A stretch of 64,000 nt of DNA from M3007 sp044230315 (GTDB lineage: Bacteria > Bacteroidota > Bacteroidia > Chitinophagales > Saprospiraceae). A program made the position numbers and the translations under genes. The stretch spans positions 196,906 through 260,905 of the forward strand of contig JBGARJ010000003.1 in assembly GCA_044230315.1 (NCBI GenBank). Reading direction: 5' to 3'. The number at the start of each line of letters is the position of its first letter. Position 1 is the stretch's first letter. The notes under the pieces were generated by a model. It was given only the letters and a program-made list of their open reading frames with translations. It was not told the origin of the DNA and did no database searches. This document shows positions 15,508 through 23,966 of the stretch, in pieces.

Positions 15508-17960
15508 TGCGCGGAGAAGGTTTGCTGCGCCAGTTGCCGGTTAGCCGGAACGGCCTCCGGGTTTGACAGAAAAAGCAGGTCGTAGTATTCGCCGGCGGCC
15601 CAGGCGTTTACCATATTGTCGTAATACCGGCTGCCGGGGTTGCCCGACTGCCCGCCCGGGTATACCCCCCAGGCATGCACCGGCTGCGTCATTTCCACGA
15701 TCATACGCCAGGAGGGGCCGTGGTTCTTACCGATGGCGTTCGGCGCCCCCCGGGTGCCGGAGGTGGCCACGTCGAGGCGGCTGAAGGCATCGAGCTGGGC
15801 TATATGCCGGATGACAAAGCCTTTGAAAACCGACCAAACCAATTCGTCGCGGGTCATTTTTTGGGCTTTTTCGCTCATCAACCGGAATCCTTCCGTCACG
15901 ATATCGCGGGCATGTTCCCGTTGCGGGGTAGCCGGATGATCGAAGAATGCGCTGGCGGTATCGGATTGCAACAGGTCGATAAAACGCCAGGCCTCGGGGT
16001 ACAACACATCGGTTTTACGCTGCCGCAGCGAGTCCATCTCGTCCCAGGTTTCCAGGTAGGTCGAATCGAACCACATATCGAACAGGGAAGGGGCGATCTG
16101 GTCTTTTTCGTAGCGGTAGTTCCATTTTTCCAGTTCGGCCACCCATTCCTGGTCGGCTTTGCCCAGGCGGCTGCGGTCGAGGAGGCGCAGCATGACCGGC
16201 AGGGCATCGGCGGCCTGGTGGTAAAAGTTGTCGAGCTGGATGCTTTTCATACTGTCGGCGTTCACCGCGTGCATATTTTCGAGGCGCTCGTAGATGCGGC
16301 GTCCGCGGTTATCGTCGAAATTGCCCAGGTAGAAATACGGGTAGGAGGGTGGGGTAGAGTGTTGATTGGCGGAAAAGACAAACCCGCGGCTGGGGTTTTT
16401 CATGGCTGGAAGTTCCTCTTCCGGGATAAACCCATGCCAGGCGTTGGCGCTCTGGCTTCCGTCCAGGATGAAACGGCCCTGTTCCGGCGCGCGAATCGGC
16501 AACTTGCCCTGTACGGTAATGGCTATATCGCCGCTATGCGATACGAAGGCTACGTTCTGCGACAAACAATCCAGCCCGGGGATCGCACGCCGGTAGTCGT
16601 CGTACGATTTGGCGCCGGCGATGTCGAGAAACTGGCCCAGGCTGGCTGGCGGCGGCAGATCGTGTGTGGAGTACCGATAGGCGCAATCGTGCAGCGGTTG
16701 TGCCGGGTCGTCGTACACCACGGGCCCCCACACGGTGTACCGCACGGTGTCGGACACATCGGGCTGCCCCTTCACCCGGATGGTCTCCACGCGCAATTCG
16801 GCCTGGCGCGGCTGCCCGTCGATCCGGTAGGTCGTCCGCGTGGCATCGGTCCAATCGATGCGGTACCAATCGGATACTTCCTGGCTGACGTTGGTAAAGC
16901 CCCAGGCGATATCGGCATTAAAGCCGACGGCAATGCCGGGCACTCCGGGCACCACCACACCATAGCAATTCGCACCGGGTGCGCTGATCTGCTGTTGAAA
17001 CCACACGTGCGGCAGGCGCAGGGGCAGGTGGGTGTCGTTGGCCAGTATCGGAAAGCCCGATTGGGTGCGTGTGCCGGCTACGGCCCAGTTGTTGCTCCCG
17101 TTCAGGTCGCGGAAGGCGGGGGGCAGGGAGCGGTCGGGCACCTCGCGGTCGTGGCGCAGCGACAAGGTATTGTCCGGGAGATTGTTGTTGGTTAGCACCG
17201 GGTGAATGGCCCGCCATTGTCCGGTGTCGGGTACCACGGGCTGTTGGTGCGGGTTCCACAGGGGGTACAAATAATCAAAGGTATCGCGGCCGAACGCTGC
17301 CAGGCTGTTGGTTGCGGCCAGGTCGTTGTTGCGGTTGTTGAGGGCATCGATCATGTTCTCCACGATCAACACCGATTTGAGGGGCGACCAGGGCTCCGGC
17401 GCGTATCCCAGCAGTTTGAATTCCAGCGGGTAATCCGCGGGGCTGAGTTGGGCGATCCAGGCGTTGACGCCTGCGGCGTAGGCTTCGAGGCGGCGGGCCG
17501 TTTGAGGCGCTTGTTGCCAGGCTTTCCAATCGTTTTCGGCGGCGAAGGGCAGGCCGCGGCGTCGCATAATGCGGTCGAGTTCGAGGGTGCGCGGGCCGAG
17601 TATTTCCGACAGGCGGCCGGCCGTTTGGCGGGCGGTGATGTCCATTTGCCACAGGCGGAGTTGCGCGGTCACGTAGCCCTGCACCATCATCGCGTCTTCC
17701 AGGTTTTCGGCGAAAATATGCGGCACGAGCAAATCGTCGTACACCACCCGGGCGGCGCCTTTCAGCCCGGGAATTTTGATGGCAGCCGGCATGGGCGCCC
17801 CGCCTTTGGCCGGCTCGGCATTGCGCCAGAAACCGCTGAACGGATTGAAAAAAGCGCCGGGAGCCGGAAGGGTTTTGTCACCGATGTGTTGCGGCTGCTG
17901 CAACAGCCATGTGAGCAGAACGGTGAGCGTCAGGGCGAAGAGGAAACGGACGAAACGCAT
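15504..17960 (-). CDS. Penicillin acylase family protein (N-terminal nucleophile hydrolase)
   Basis: An 818-residue exported enzyme from the ATG at 17960; a 28-residue upstream extension of the frame is rejected because the ATG begins a signal peptide or anchor (RFLFALTLTVLLTWLL). These enzymes self-cleave to expose an N-terminal Ser that hydrolyses amides such as penicillins or acyl-homoserine lactones. The nucleophile is Ser289 in NGSNNWAV, followed by SGFPILANDTHLPLRLPHVW. Earlier motifs YDDLLVPHIFAENLEDAMMVQGY and RLWQMDITARQTAGRLSEILG fit the alpha-chain region. Length and arrangement are normal. The substrate cannot be read from sequence. TACCTTCG (17972-17965) ends four bases before the ATG, so the mRNA is probably leaderless. 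Confidence 0.92.
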   Translation of the reverse strand: MRFVRFLFALTLTVLLTWLLQQPQHIGDKTLPAPGAFFNPFSGFWRNAEPAKGGAPMPAAIKIPGLKGAARVVYDDLLVPHIFAENLEDAMMVQGYVTAQLRLWQMDITARQTAGRLSEILGPRTLELDRIMRRRGLPFAAENDWKAWQQAPQTARRLEAYAAGVNAWIAQLSPADYPLEFKLLGYAPEPWSPLKSVLIVENMIDALNNRNNDLAATNSLAAFGRDTFDYLYPLWNPHQQPVVPDTGQWRAIHPVLTNNNLPDNTLSLRHDREVPDRSLPPAFRDLNGSNNWAVAGTRTQSGFPILANDTHLPLRLPHVWFQQQISAPGANCYGVVVPGVPGIAVGFNADIAWGFTNVSQEVSDWYRIDWTDATRTTYRIDGQPRQAELRVETIRVKGQPDVSDTVRYTVWGPVVYDDPAQPLHDCAYRYSTHDLPPPASLGQFLDIAGAKSYDDYRRAIPGLDCLSQNVAFVSHSGDIAITVQGKLPIRAPEQGRFILDGSQSANAWHGFIPEEELPAMKNPSRGFVFSANQHSTPPSYPYFYLGNFDDNRGRRIYERLENMHAVNADSMKSIQLDNFYHQAADALPVMLRLLDRSRLGKADQEWVAELEKWNYRYEKDQIAPSLFDMWFDSTYLETWDEMDSLRQRKTDVLYPEAWRFIDLLQSDTASAFFDHPATPQREHARDIVTEGFRLMSEKAQKMTRDELVWSVFKGFVIRHIAQLDAFSRLDVATSGTRGAPNAIGKNHGPSWRMIVEMTQPVHAWGVYPGGQSGNPGSRYYDNMVNAWAAGEYYDLLFLSNPEAVPANRQLAQQTFSAQ

Positions 17961-18145
17961 GCGGCGAAGGTAAAAAGTCGCCGGCGTATTGCCCAGCAAA
18001 AGACGCGGGCTTGTTTGACGCTTATCAGGGTAGGCAAAAACCAATCATATTTTGGTTTTTACCGCTTTTTGCATGGCTATTGTTTCGGAAATACGGGATT
18101 CCCCAAAAAACTTTTGAAAATCGATCAAAATTTTCACGGATAAAT

Positions 18146-18177
18146 TTGCCCAAACTCCAAAACTTGTCTTAAACTTG
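18146..18177 (+). promoter_or_regulatory. Candidate orphan promoter upstream of a short RNA
   Basis: TTG (18146-18148), a 21-base spacer and TAAACTTG (18170-18177), one mismatch from TAnnTTTG. It points right into a region with no gene on that strand but with a terminator 40 bases on. The surrounding 17961-18393 gap is otherwise AT-rich and also holds the terminator of the small gene at 18394. Confidence 0.4.
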
Positions 18178-18183
18178 CACCAA

Positions 18184-18250
18184 GTAGTTTTTGTGTTTAT
18201 TTGTTTGGGTTAGAGTCCCTCGTCGTACCGGCGAGGGATTTCTATTTTCA
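18184..18250 (+). ncRNA. Candidate small RNA of about 65 nt ending in an intrinsic terminator
   Basis: A promoter-like pair lies just upstream. The transcript would begin near 18184 with a U/G-rich single-stranded 5' part (TAGTTTTTGTGTTTATTTG). It would end in a 10-base stem TCCCTCGTCG / CGGCGAGGGA with loop TAC, followed by TTTCTATTTT. No open frame is present. It may be a small regulatory RNA, or simply a terminator that stops stray transcription before the minus-strand gene at 18394. Confidence 0.4.
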
Positions 18251-18312
18251 GGCATACCCTTCCCTGCGCCCTCCGCTCCACCGTATGCTGAAAATTTTCC
18301 CCTCCGGTCATC

Positions 18313-18365
18313 AAAATCAGTGGCCATCAGCACGCGGACTTCGCGTACGGATGGCCACTGATTTT
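18313..18365 (-). terminator. Terminator hairpin of the 54-residue membrane protein gene
   Basis: A perfect 15-base stem AAAATCAGTGGCCAT / ATGGCCACTGATTTT with a 23-base loop that can pair further, 29 bases beyond the stop of the minus-strand gene. The A/T ends give a U-rich tail on either strand. Confidence 0.65.
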
Positions 18366-18393
18366 ATAACCGGGACTGGTGGGGCGCCTGCGT

Positions 18394-18558
18394 TTACAAG
18401 CGGCCCAACGTGCCGGCCAGGGCGGTAAATACGAAGGGGAAGGATACCCAAACCCATTCGGGCCGGAACAGCAACAAGGCGACGAGGCCAACCACTCCTC
18501 CCAACAGCATCAGCATATCCCGTCCGCGGTTTTCGGCATATTCTTCATTCTTTTTCAT
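18394..18558 (-). CDS. Small membrane protein, 54 residues
   Basis: Short gene with strong local support. It starts MKKNEEYAENRGRD, then has a hydrophobic helix (MLMLLGGVVGLVALLLF, residues 15-31) and a second hydrophobic stretch (WVWVSFPFVFTALAG, 35-49), ending LGRL. A near-consensus promoter (TTG-N18-TACCTTTG) ends 24 bases before the ATG, and a perfect terminator stem follows the stop. The charged N-terminus and two helices suggest an inner-membrane protein. No family is recognised. The same frame stays open for another 210 codons upstream, but that part overlaps the asparaginase-like gene and is not believed. Confidence 0.7.
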   Translation of the reverse strand: MKKNEEYAENRGRDMLMLLGGVVGLVALLLFRPEWVWVSFPFVFTALAGTLGRL

Positions 18559-18581
18559 AAGTGATCCAGTTTTGTTGCCGG

Positions 18582-18610
18582 CAAAGGTAAAAACGTTTTT
18601 TACATGGCAA
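18582..18610 (-). promoter_or_regulatory. Promoter of the 54-residue membrane protein gene
   Basis: Minus strand: TTG (18610-18608), an 18-base spacer and TACCTTTG (18589-18582). It fits the Bacteroidota housekeeping promoter and leaves a leader of about 15-20 bases. Confidence 0.7.
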
Positions 18611-18750
18611 GCCCCGGAATTGCCGTTTCTTTGCGCCGGAATTACGATCCGGAGCGGCATTTTTACCCCAGCCGTCCGCCCGTATCGCCATCTGATCCTT
18701 TTTAACCGCACCCCCTCACCCACCCAAATGGTGTTAATGCAATTGCTGTT

Positions 18751-19245
18751 ATGATCCAGGTATTTGTCACCGGCGGCACCTTCGATAAGGAGTACAACTA
18801 CATCACCGGTGAATTGTATTTCAAAGACACCCACCTCAAGGAAATGTTCGAACGCGGACGTTGCGAGGTGGAGATCGATATCAAAACGCTCATGATGATC
18901 GACTCCCTGGAAATGGGCGACGATGAACACTCCATCATCGTGTACAATTGCCGCAAGGCCGCTGCCGACCGCATCCTGCTCACCCACGGCACCGATCGCA
19001 TGGTAGACACCGCGCGTGTGCTGGCGGGAGCCAATATCGAGGGCAAAACCATCGTGCTCACCGGCGCCATGATCCCGTATGCGTTCGGCATGTCGTCCGA
19101 CGGCTTTTTCAATCTCGGCAGCGCCCTGGCCTTCGTGCAGGCGCTCCCGCCCGGCGTGTATGTGGTGATGAACGGCCGTTATTTCCACTGGGACCGCGTG
19201 CGGAAAAACCGGCAGACAGGGACGTTTGAAGAGATAGAAGTTTGA
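18751..19245 (+). CDS. Short asparaginase-like protein (N-terminal asparaginase domain only)
   Basis: A 164-residue protein matching the N-terminal catalytic domain of type I/II L-asparaginases. VFVTGGTFDKEYN (residues 4-16) holds the first catalytic Thr, LLTHGTDRMVDTARVL (about 76-91) the second Thr-Asp region, and IVLTGAMIPYAFGMSSDGFFNLGSAL (about 99-124) the conserved Lys/Ser-equivalent stretch. Full asparaginases have about 330 residues; the C-terminal domain is absent with no sign of a break, and such short versions occur as a family in Bacteroidota. Whether it hydrolyses asparagine is uncertain. It converges on the small membrane protein gene at 19261. A TTTCTTTG box about 120 bases upstream is a weak promoter candidate. 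Confidence 0.85.
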   Translation: MIQVFVTGGTFDKEYNYITGELYFKDTHLKEMFERGRCEVEIDIKTLMMIDSLEMGDDEHSIIVYNCRKAAADRILLTHGTDRMVDTARVLAGANIEGKTIVLTGAMIPYAFGMSSDGFFNLGSALAFVQALPPGVYVVMNGRYFHWDRVRKNRQTGTFEEIEV

Positions 19246-19260
19246 AGTTCAACTTTCCGA

Positions 19261-19533
19261 CTAAAGCGAAATAAGCCGGTAGATCAGCGCGGCTACGAGC
19301 GGCGCCAGCACGCTTAAGCCCATGATCCGGAAATAGTTGCGCGGCACCTTGGAGCGCTCTATGGCTTCGGCCAGCAGTGCGATCACCAGCACGGCAAATA
19401 CGATGGCCGTCAGAATAATCGTTAAGAGCGTGGCCAGGTAATCGTTCAGCAACCATAACCCCAGCCAAACGGCTACTTCCAGCAGGAATATTTCCACCAA
19501 CGACAACCGGAAGATCGATTCGGGTATTTTCAT
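19261..19533 (-). CDS. Conserved small membrane protein, 90 residues
   Basis: A hydrophobic 90-residue protein with two or three predicted helices: LVEIFLLEVAVWLGLWLL (about 12-29), LATLLTIILTAIVFAVLVIALL (about 33-54), and a C-terminal one, MGLSVLAPLVAALIYRLI (about 71-88). A basic loop (ERSKVPRNYFR) lies between helices 2 and 3. No known domain is recognised. It is transcribed away from the DUF6794 gene and converges with the asparaginase-like gene, whose stop is 15 bases away. Confidence 0.75.
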   Translation of the reverse strand: MKIPESIFRLSLVEIFLLEVAVWLGLWLLNDYLATLLTIILTAIVFAVLVIALLAEAIERSKVPRNYFRIMGLSVLAPLVAALIYRLISL

Positions 19534-19629
19534 GCATGTTGTTTTTGGCGGGAAACGGGCAGCGCAGACTCAGGCAGCGCCCATGGACCGGTTCCGCTCT
19601 TTTTGATTCGAACAAATGTCGCAAAGCCT

Positions 19630-20268
19630 ATGAGAAATTGCATAAGCGCCTTCACCCTGTTTTTCCTGCTGCACGCGGCAGTAAGTTCCCTGTATGCGCA
19701 AAAAACCGCCGACCCACCCCCGCCGGTCACCGAAAAAGATTTCGAACGGCAGTATCAGGAGCGGATCACCAAAGATCATTTGCATGGCATCTACATCCCG
19801 AAAAACCTGGACGACGCCCTGGCACAACTCGATAAACTGAGCTCCGAAGAGTCGAAGCGCAGCTTCAAATCGATCCCCGAAGACAGCGTGTGCCTGGTCA
19901 TGCACAACCGCCTCGGCCAGTGGATGATCGTCAACTGGAGCTTTTACGAGGGCTCCCGCCTGTCCAATTACCTGCGCAGCGCCGGCGTATCGTACCCTGA
20001 CGACATGGCCGATTTCCTGATCCTGGCTTTTCACCATCACCTGAACGGCAAACCGGTGTCGATCAAGGAACTCGCGGTCTATTTTCACGACATGCGAAAA
20101 AGAGTCTTTGAACAAGAACGGCGCGAAGGCCGGGTGCTGAAAGAAGAAGTGCGCAAACGGCCGCGACCAGAAGCCGCCGAAGCGGCGCCAACGCCACAAA
20201 CACCCGATACCAAACCGGCAGCCACGCCACCGCCAACGACGCCAAAAGGGGGGAACGGAAAGCAATAA
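19630..20268 (+). CDS. DUF6794 domain exported protein
   Basis: A 212-residue protein from the ATG at 19630, with a signal peptide (residues 1-24, ending SLYAQ). The central part matches the DUF6794 pattern: IPKNLDDALAQLDKLSSEES (about 54-73), LGQWMIVNWSFYEGSRLSNYL (about 94-114), GVSYPDDMADFLILAFHHHLNGK (about 118-140). The domain has no known function. The C-terminal 45 residues are a Pro/Ala/Thr/Lys-rich, probably unstructured tail. It precedes topA by 40 bases, but topA has its own promoter. Confidence 0.8.
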   Translation: MRNCISAFTLFFLLHAAVSSLYAQKTADPPPPVTEKDFERQYQERITKDHLHGIYIPKNLDDALAQLDKLSSEESKRSFKSIPEDSVCLVMHNRLGQWMIVNWSFYEGSRLSNYLRSAGVSYPDDMADFLILAFHHHLNGKPVSIKELAVYFHDMRKRVFEQERREGRVLKEEVRKRPRPEAAEAAPTPQTPDTKPAATPPPTTPKGGNGKQ

Positions 20269-20269
20269 G

Positions 20270-20299
20270 TTGTTTCGTTTCAAAATCCCCTTACTTTTG
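20270..20299 (+). promoter_or_regulatory. topA promoter
   Basis: TTG (20270-20272), a 19-base spacer and TACTTTTG (20292-20299), an excellent match to TTG-N19-TAnnTTTG. Only nine bases separate the box from the topA ATG, so transcription should start at or within a few bases of the start codon. Confidence 0.75.
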
Positions 20300-20308
20300 C
20301 CCCCGATT

Positions 20309-22837
20309 ATGGCAAAAAGACTCCTGATCGTCGAATCTCCGGCGAAAGCAAAAACGATTGAGAAGTTCCTGGGCAGCGATTTCGCGGTGAAATCTTCCTA
20401 CGGTCACATTCGCGACCTGGAAAAAGGCAACGACCTCGGGGTGGATGTAAACAACGGCTACCGGCCCAACTATGTTATCCCGCCCGACAAGCATAAAACG
20501 GTCAAGGAACTGAAAGACGCCGCCGCAAAGGCGGACGAAGTGTGGCTCGCCACCGACGAAGACCGCGAGGGCGAAGCCATTTCCTGGCACCTTTGCGAAG
20601 TACTCGGCCTCGACGCCCGCAATGCCAAGCGCATTGTATTTCATGAAATTACCAAACCGGCCATTCAGCAAGCCGTAAAAACCCCGCGCACCGTCGACCT
20701 CAACCTGGTCAACGCCCAACAGGCGCGGCGGGTGCTCGACCGCCTCGTGGGCTGGGAACTCTCGGGCCTGCTCTGGAAAAAGATCAAGGGCCAACTCTCT
20801 GCCGGCCGCGTCCAATCGGTGGCCGTCAAGCTCATCGTCGAGCGCGAGCGCGAAATCCAGCGCTTTAACGTCACGCCCTATTTCCGCATCACCGCCGATT
20901 TTCTGGCGCCCAATGCCCAGGGCAAAACCGTGAGCTTCCGCGCCGAAAGCCCCGAACGCTTCGATAATGCCGGCGGCGCCGAGGCGTTTTTGCAAAAATG
21001 CGTCAACGCGGCATTCGCCGTCAGCCAGATCGATGTGCGGCCTACCCGCCGCAAACCCGCGCCGCCGTTCACCACCTCCACCTTGCAGCAGGAGGCCAGC
21101 CGCAAGCTCGGTTTTTCGGTAAATCGCACCATGTCGGTCGCCCAGCACCTGTACGAACAGGGCTTTATTACTTATATGCGTACCGACTCCACCAGCCTCA
21201 GCGAACTGGCTATCCAGGCCATCGGCGCCGAGATCGTCAAACAATTCGGGCCGCGGTACCACCAGCAACGCCGCTATAAAACCAAAAACGAATCGGCTCA
21301 GGAGGCCCACGAAGCCATCCGGCCGACATACGCCGAAAATGCCGTCGCCGGTACCACCCGCGACGAACAGCGCCTGTACGACCTGATCTGGAAACGCACT
21401 ATGGCCTCGCAAATGGCCGACGCCGAACTGGAAAAAACGACCGTCGACATCGGTATCAGCACCCAACCGGCCGCCAAACTGGTCGCCGAAGGTGAAGTGC
21501 TCAAGTTCGATGGCTTCCTGAAAGTGTACCTCGAAGGTACCGACGACGACGAGGAGGAAACCCAGGGCATCCTGCCCCCGCTCAAAGTAGGGCAGCAACT
21601 GGCCCTCGACAACCTCACCGCTACCGAGCGCTACACCCGCCCGCCTACCCGCTACACGGAGGCGGCCCTGGTGAAAAAACTCGAAGAACTGGGCATCGGA
21701 CGCCCCTCCACCTACGCACCCACGATCACCAAGATCATGGAAGCCAACCGCGGGTACGTGGTCAAGGACAGCCGCGATGGCGAACAACGCACGTTCCAGA
21801 TCCTCACGCTGAAGCAAAACCAGATCAGCAAAACCACGGGAAAGGAAGTGACCGGCGCCACGAAAAATGTGCTCTATCCCTCCGATATGGGCATGATCGT
21901 CAGCGATTTTCTCGACGAATATTTCAACAACATCATGAACTACGGCTTCACCGCCGGCATCGAACAGCAATTCGACGATATCGCCCTGGGGAAAACCGAC
22001 TGGACCAAAGTGATCGACCGGTTTTACCGGCCCTTTCACCAGGAGGTGGAGAAAACGCTGGCCGAAGCCGAACGCGCCGTGGGCGAGCGTATCCTGGGCA
22101 AAGACCCCGAAACCGGCCGTACCGTACTGGTACGCATGAGCAGCCTGGGCAAGCCGGTGGTGCAGATCGGCACCGGCGAAGAATTGAGTAAAAAGGAAAA
22201 ACCCAAATACGCCAACCTCAAACCGGGTAAAACCCTCGAAGGGGTAACGCTGGCAGAAGCGCTTGAAAGTTTTGCCCTGCCCCGCACGCTCGGCGCCTTC
22301 GAAGGCCAGGAAGTGTCGGTCAATTCAGGCCGTTTCGGCCCGTATGTGAAAATCGGCGAACTGTTCGTTTCCCTCCCCAAAGGCGAAGACCCCTTCGAAC
22401 TGGGCTTCGAGCGCGCTATCGAACTCATTCAGGCCAAACGACAGGCCGACAAACCGCTCGGTCACTACGAAGGCCAGCCCATCACCAAGGGCAAGGGCCG
22501 TTTCGGACCGTTTATCAAATGGACCGACCTGTACGTCAACGTACCCGCTCGCGTCAATTTTGACCAGCTGACGGAAAAACAAGCCGTTGAACTCATCGAG
22601 TCGAAGATCGAAAAAGAAGCCAACCGCTATATCCAAAACTGGCCCGAAGAGAAGATCAGCATCGAAAACGGCCGCTGGGGCGCCTATATCCGGTTTGGCA
22701 AACAAAACATCAACCTGCCCAAGGTCGACGGCGCCAAAATGACCGCCGACCAGGCGCGCACCCTTTCCCTGGCCGATGTGAAGGCGATCATCGAGAAAGA
22801 AATACCGGGCGCGTTCAATAAAAAGGGGAAAAAATGA
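20309..22837 (+). CDS. topA: DNA topoisomerase I (type IA)
   Basis: An 842-residue enzyme that relaxes negative supercoils by cutting and passing single DNA strands. The start is the ATG at 20309, which gives MAKRLLIVESPAKAKTIEKF, the canonical TOPRIM N-terminus. ATDEDREGEAISWHL (about 92-106) holds the metal-binding DxD-type acidic residues. The active-site Tyr289 is in FITYMRTDSTSLS, and GIGRPSTYAPTITKIM (about 465-480) is also typical. Instead of zinc fingers the C-terminus has three glycine-rich repeats (GRFGPYVKIG, GRFGPFIKW, GRWGAYIRFG), the usual C-terminal repeats of zinc-less bacterial TopA. Length is normal. It has its own strong promoter, and a MITE-like repeat follows the stop codon. 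Confidence 0.97.
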   Translation: MAKRLLIVESPAKAKTIEKFLGSDFAVKSSYGHIRDLEKGNDLGVDVNNGYRPNYVIPPDKHKTVKELKDAAAKADEVWLATDEDREGEAISWHLCEVLGLDARNAKRIVFHEITKPAIQQAVKTPRTVDLNLVNAQQARRVLDRLVGWELSGLLWKKIKGQLSAGRVQSVAVKLIVEREREIQRFNVTPYFRITADFLAPNAQGKTVSFRAESPERFDNAGGAEAFLQKCVNAAFAVSQIDVRPTRRKPAPPFTTSTLQQEASRKLGFSVNRTMSVAQHLYEQGFITYMRTDSTSLSELAIQAIGAEIVKQFGPRYHQQRRYKTKNESAQEAHEAIRPTYAENAVAGTTRDEQRLYDLIWKRTMASQMADAELEKTTVDIGISTQPAAKLVAEGEVLKFDGFLKVYLEGTDDDEEETQGILPPLKVGQQLALDNLTATERYTRPPTRYTEAALVKKLEELGIGRPSTYAPTITKIMEANRGYVVKDSRDGEQRTFQILTLKQNQISKTTGKEVTGATKNVLYPSDMGMIVSDFLDEYFNNIMNYGFTAGIEQQFDDIALGKTDWTKVIDRFYRPFHQEVEKTLAEAERAVGERILGKDPETGRTVLVRMSSLGKPVVQIGTGEELSKKEKPKYANLKPGKTLEGVTLAEALESFALPRTLGAFEGQEVSVNSGRFGPYVKIGELFVSLPKGEDPFELGFERAIELIQAKRQADKPLGHYEGQPITKGKGRFGPFIKWTDLYVNVPARVNFDQLTEKQAVELIESKIEKEANRYIQNWPEEKISIENGRWGAYIRFGKQNINLPKVDGAKMTADQARTLSLADVKAIIEKEIPGAFNKKGKK

Positions 22838-22875
22838 GGCGTTGAAGGTTGGCGCAAAGAGGCGCTTGTCCGTAA

Positions 22876-23065
22876 CAATCGTCCGGTACATTTTGCTGTT
22901 GGCGAGGGCGCCAACAGCGACATTTCGTTGAAAATCAAGCCTTAACGCCGTTGTTGGCGGGGATGCCAACAACGGAGATGGACATTCCGTACAGTTGTGA
23001 CGTCCCCGCCAACAACAAGCAGCAGGCTTCATTTTCAACCGTTTGCAAAAACCTATCGGACTACT
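22876..23065. mobile_element. MITE-like palindromic element, family A, copy 2
   Basis: A 190-base copy with ends AATCGTCCGGTA ... TATCGGACTACT, complementary except for two or three positions. It shares the family body but is about 35-40 bases longer. The extra segment (ATGGACATTCCGTACAGTTG) sits inside the right-hand hairpin, whose arms are GTTGTTGGCGGGG and CCCCGCCAACAAC. It lies between topA and the convergent carbonic anhydrase gene, inside a 309-base gap with no other feature. Confidence 0.85.
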
Positions 23066-23146
23066 TACCGTATAAGGTGTACGAAGTTATGGAGGGCATT
23101 TTCAGCAATTGCCGCTAAGGCCAGCTTTCAACCCCGAACTTCCAAC

Positions 23147-23782
23147 TTACAAATTATCGTACTCGTAAATATCATGTTCCAGTTTTGACCCGGCGGGAAT
23201 TTCCACCAACGGATTGATGATGCCGTTGTGCAGGTCGTACACCCAACCGTGCAGGTCGGGTCCCTGCCGGTTTTTCCAGGCGCGTTGCACGATCGAGGTA
23301 TCGGCGAGGTTGTTCACCTGTTCGATGATATTGAGTTCGATCAGGCGGTTGAGGCGCGCATCTTCCGATTCGAGTTGGTTCAGTTCTTCGTGGTGCAGCC
23401 GGTATATATCCTTGATGTGCCGGAGCCATTTGTTGATCAGGCCAAATGAGTTGCGGCTCATGGCCGCTTTCACGCCGCCGCAGCCGTAATGCCCGCACAC
23501 GACGATGTGTTTTACTTCGAGCACTTCCACGGCGTATTGCAACACGCTCAACAGGTTCATATCGGTATGAATGACCAGATTGGCTACGTTGCGGTGGATG
23601 AAGATCTCGCCAGGCTCCGTTTGGGTGATCTTGTCCGGCGGCACGCGGCTGTCGGAGCAGCCGATCCACAGGAAGTCGGGGCGTTGGATGTCGACGAGGC
23701 GCTTGAAGAAATCGGGGTTCTGCTCGACCATTTGCTTGGCCCAGACTTTGTTGGCTGCCAGGAGTTGTTCGTAACGATGCAT
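23147..23782 (-). CDS. can: Beta-class carbonic anhydrase
   Basis: A 211-residue cytosolic zinc enzyme interconverting carbon dioxide and bicarbonate. Zinc ligands can be read directly: Cys42 and Asp44 with Arg46 in GCSDSRVPPD, and His98 and Cys101 in CGHYGCGGVKAA. Other family features are FIHRNVANLV (61-70) and the C-terminal GPDLHGWVYDLHNG stretch. Length is normal for the plant/E. coli Can type. Its start faces trxB across a 184-base divergent region; its end converges on topA. No unusual feature. Confidence 0.95.
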   Translation of the reverse strand: MHRYEQLLAANKVWAKQMVEQNPDFFKRLVDIQRPDFLWIGCSDSRVPPDKITQTEPGEIFIHRNVANLVIHTDMNLLSVLQYAVEVLEVKHIVVCGHYGCGGVKAAMSRNSFGLINKWLRHIKDIYRLHHEELNQLESEDARLNRLIELNIIEQVNNLADTSIVQRAWKNRQGPDLHGWVYDLHNGIINPLVEIPAGSKLEHDIYEYDNL

Positions 23783-23931
23783 GGAAAGGAATTTGTTTTG
23801 TTAGGAAATGAAGTTACCGCGAGCGGCAAAATAGAACACCGAACCGGGAATTTGGTTTTTGAGGCAGGCCGGAAGTCGTCGCCCGAACATTTTCCGGAAA
23901 AAGTGCCATTCAATCTTCGAATTGGTGAACG

Positions 23932-23958
23932 TTGTGGCCCGGCCGCATGTTACTTTTG
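23932..23958 (+). promoter_or_regulatory. trxB promoter
   Basis: TTG (23932-23934), a 16-base spacer and TACTTTTG (23951-23958). Eight bases separate the box from the trxB ATG at 23967, so the mRNA should have a very short leader or none, as for topA. Confidence 0.6.
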
Positions 23959-23966
23959 CCGCTGAT

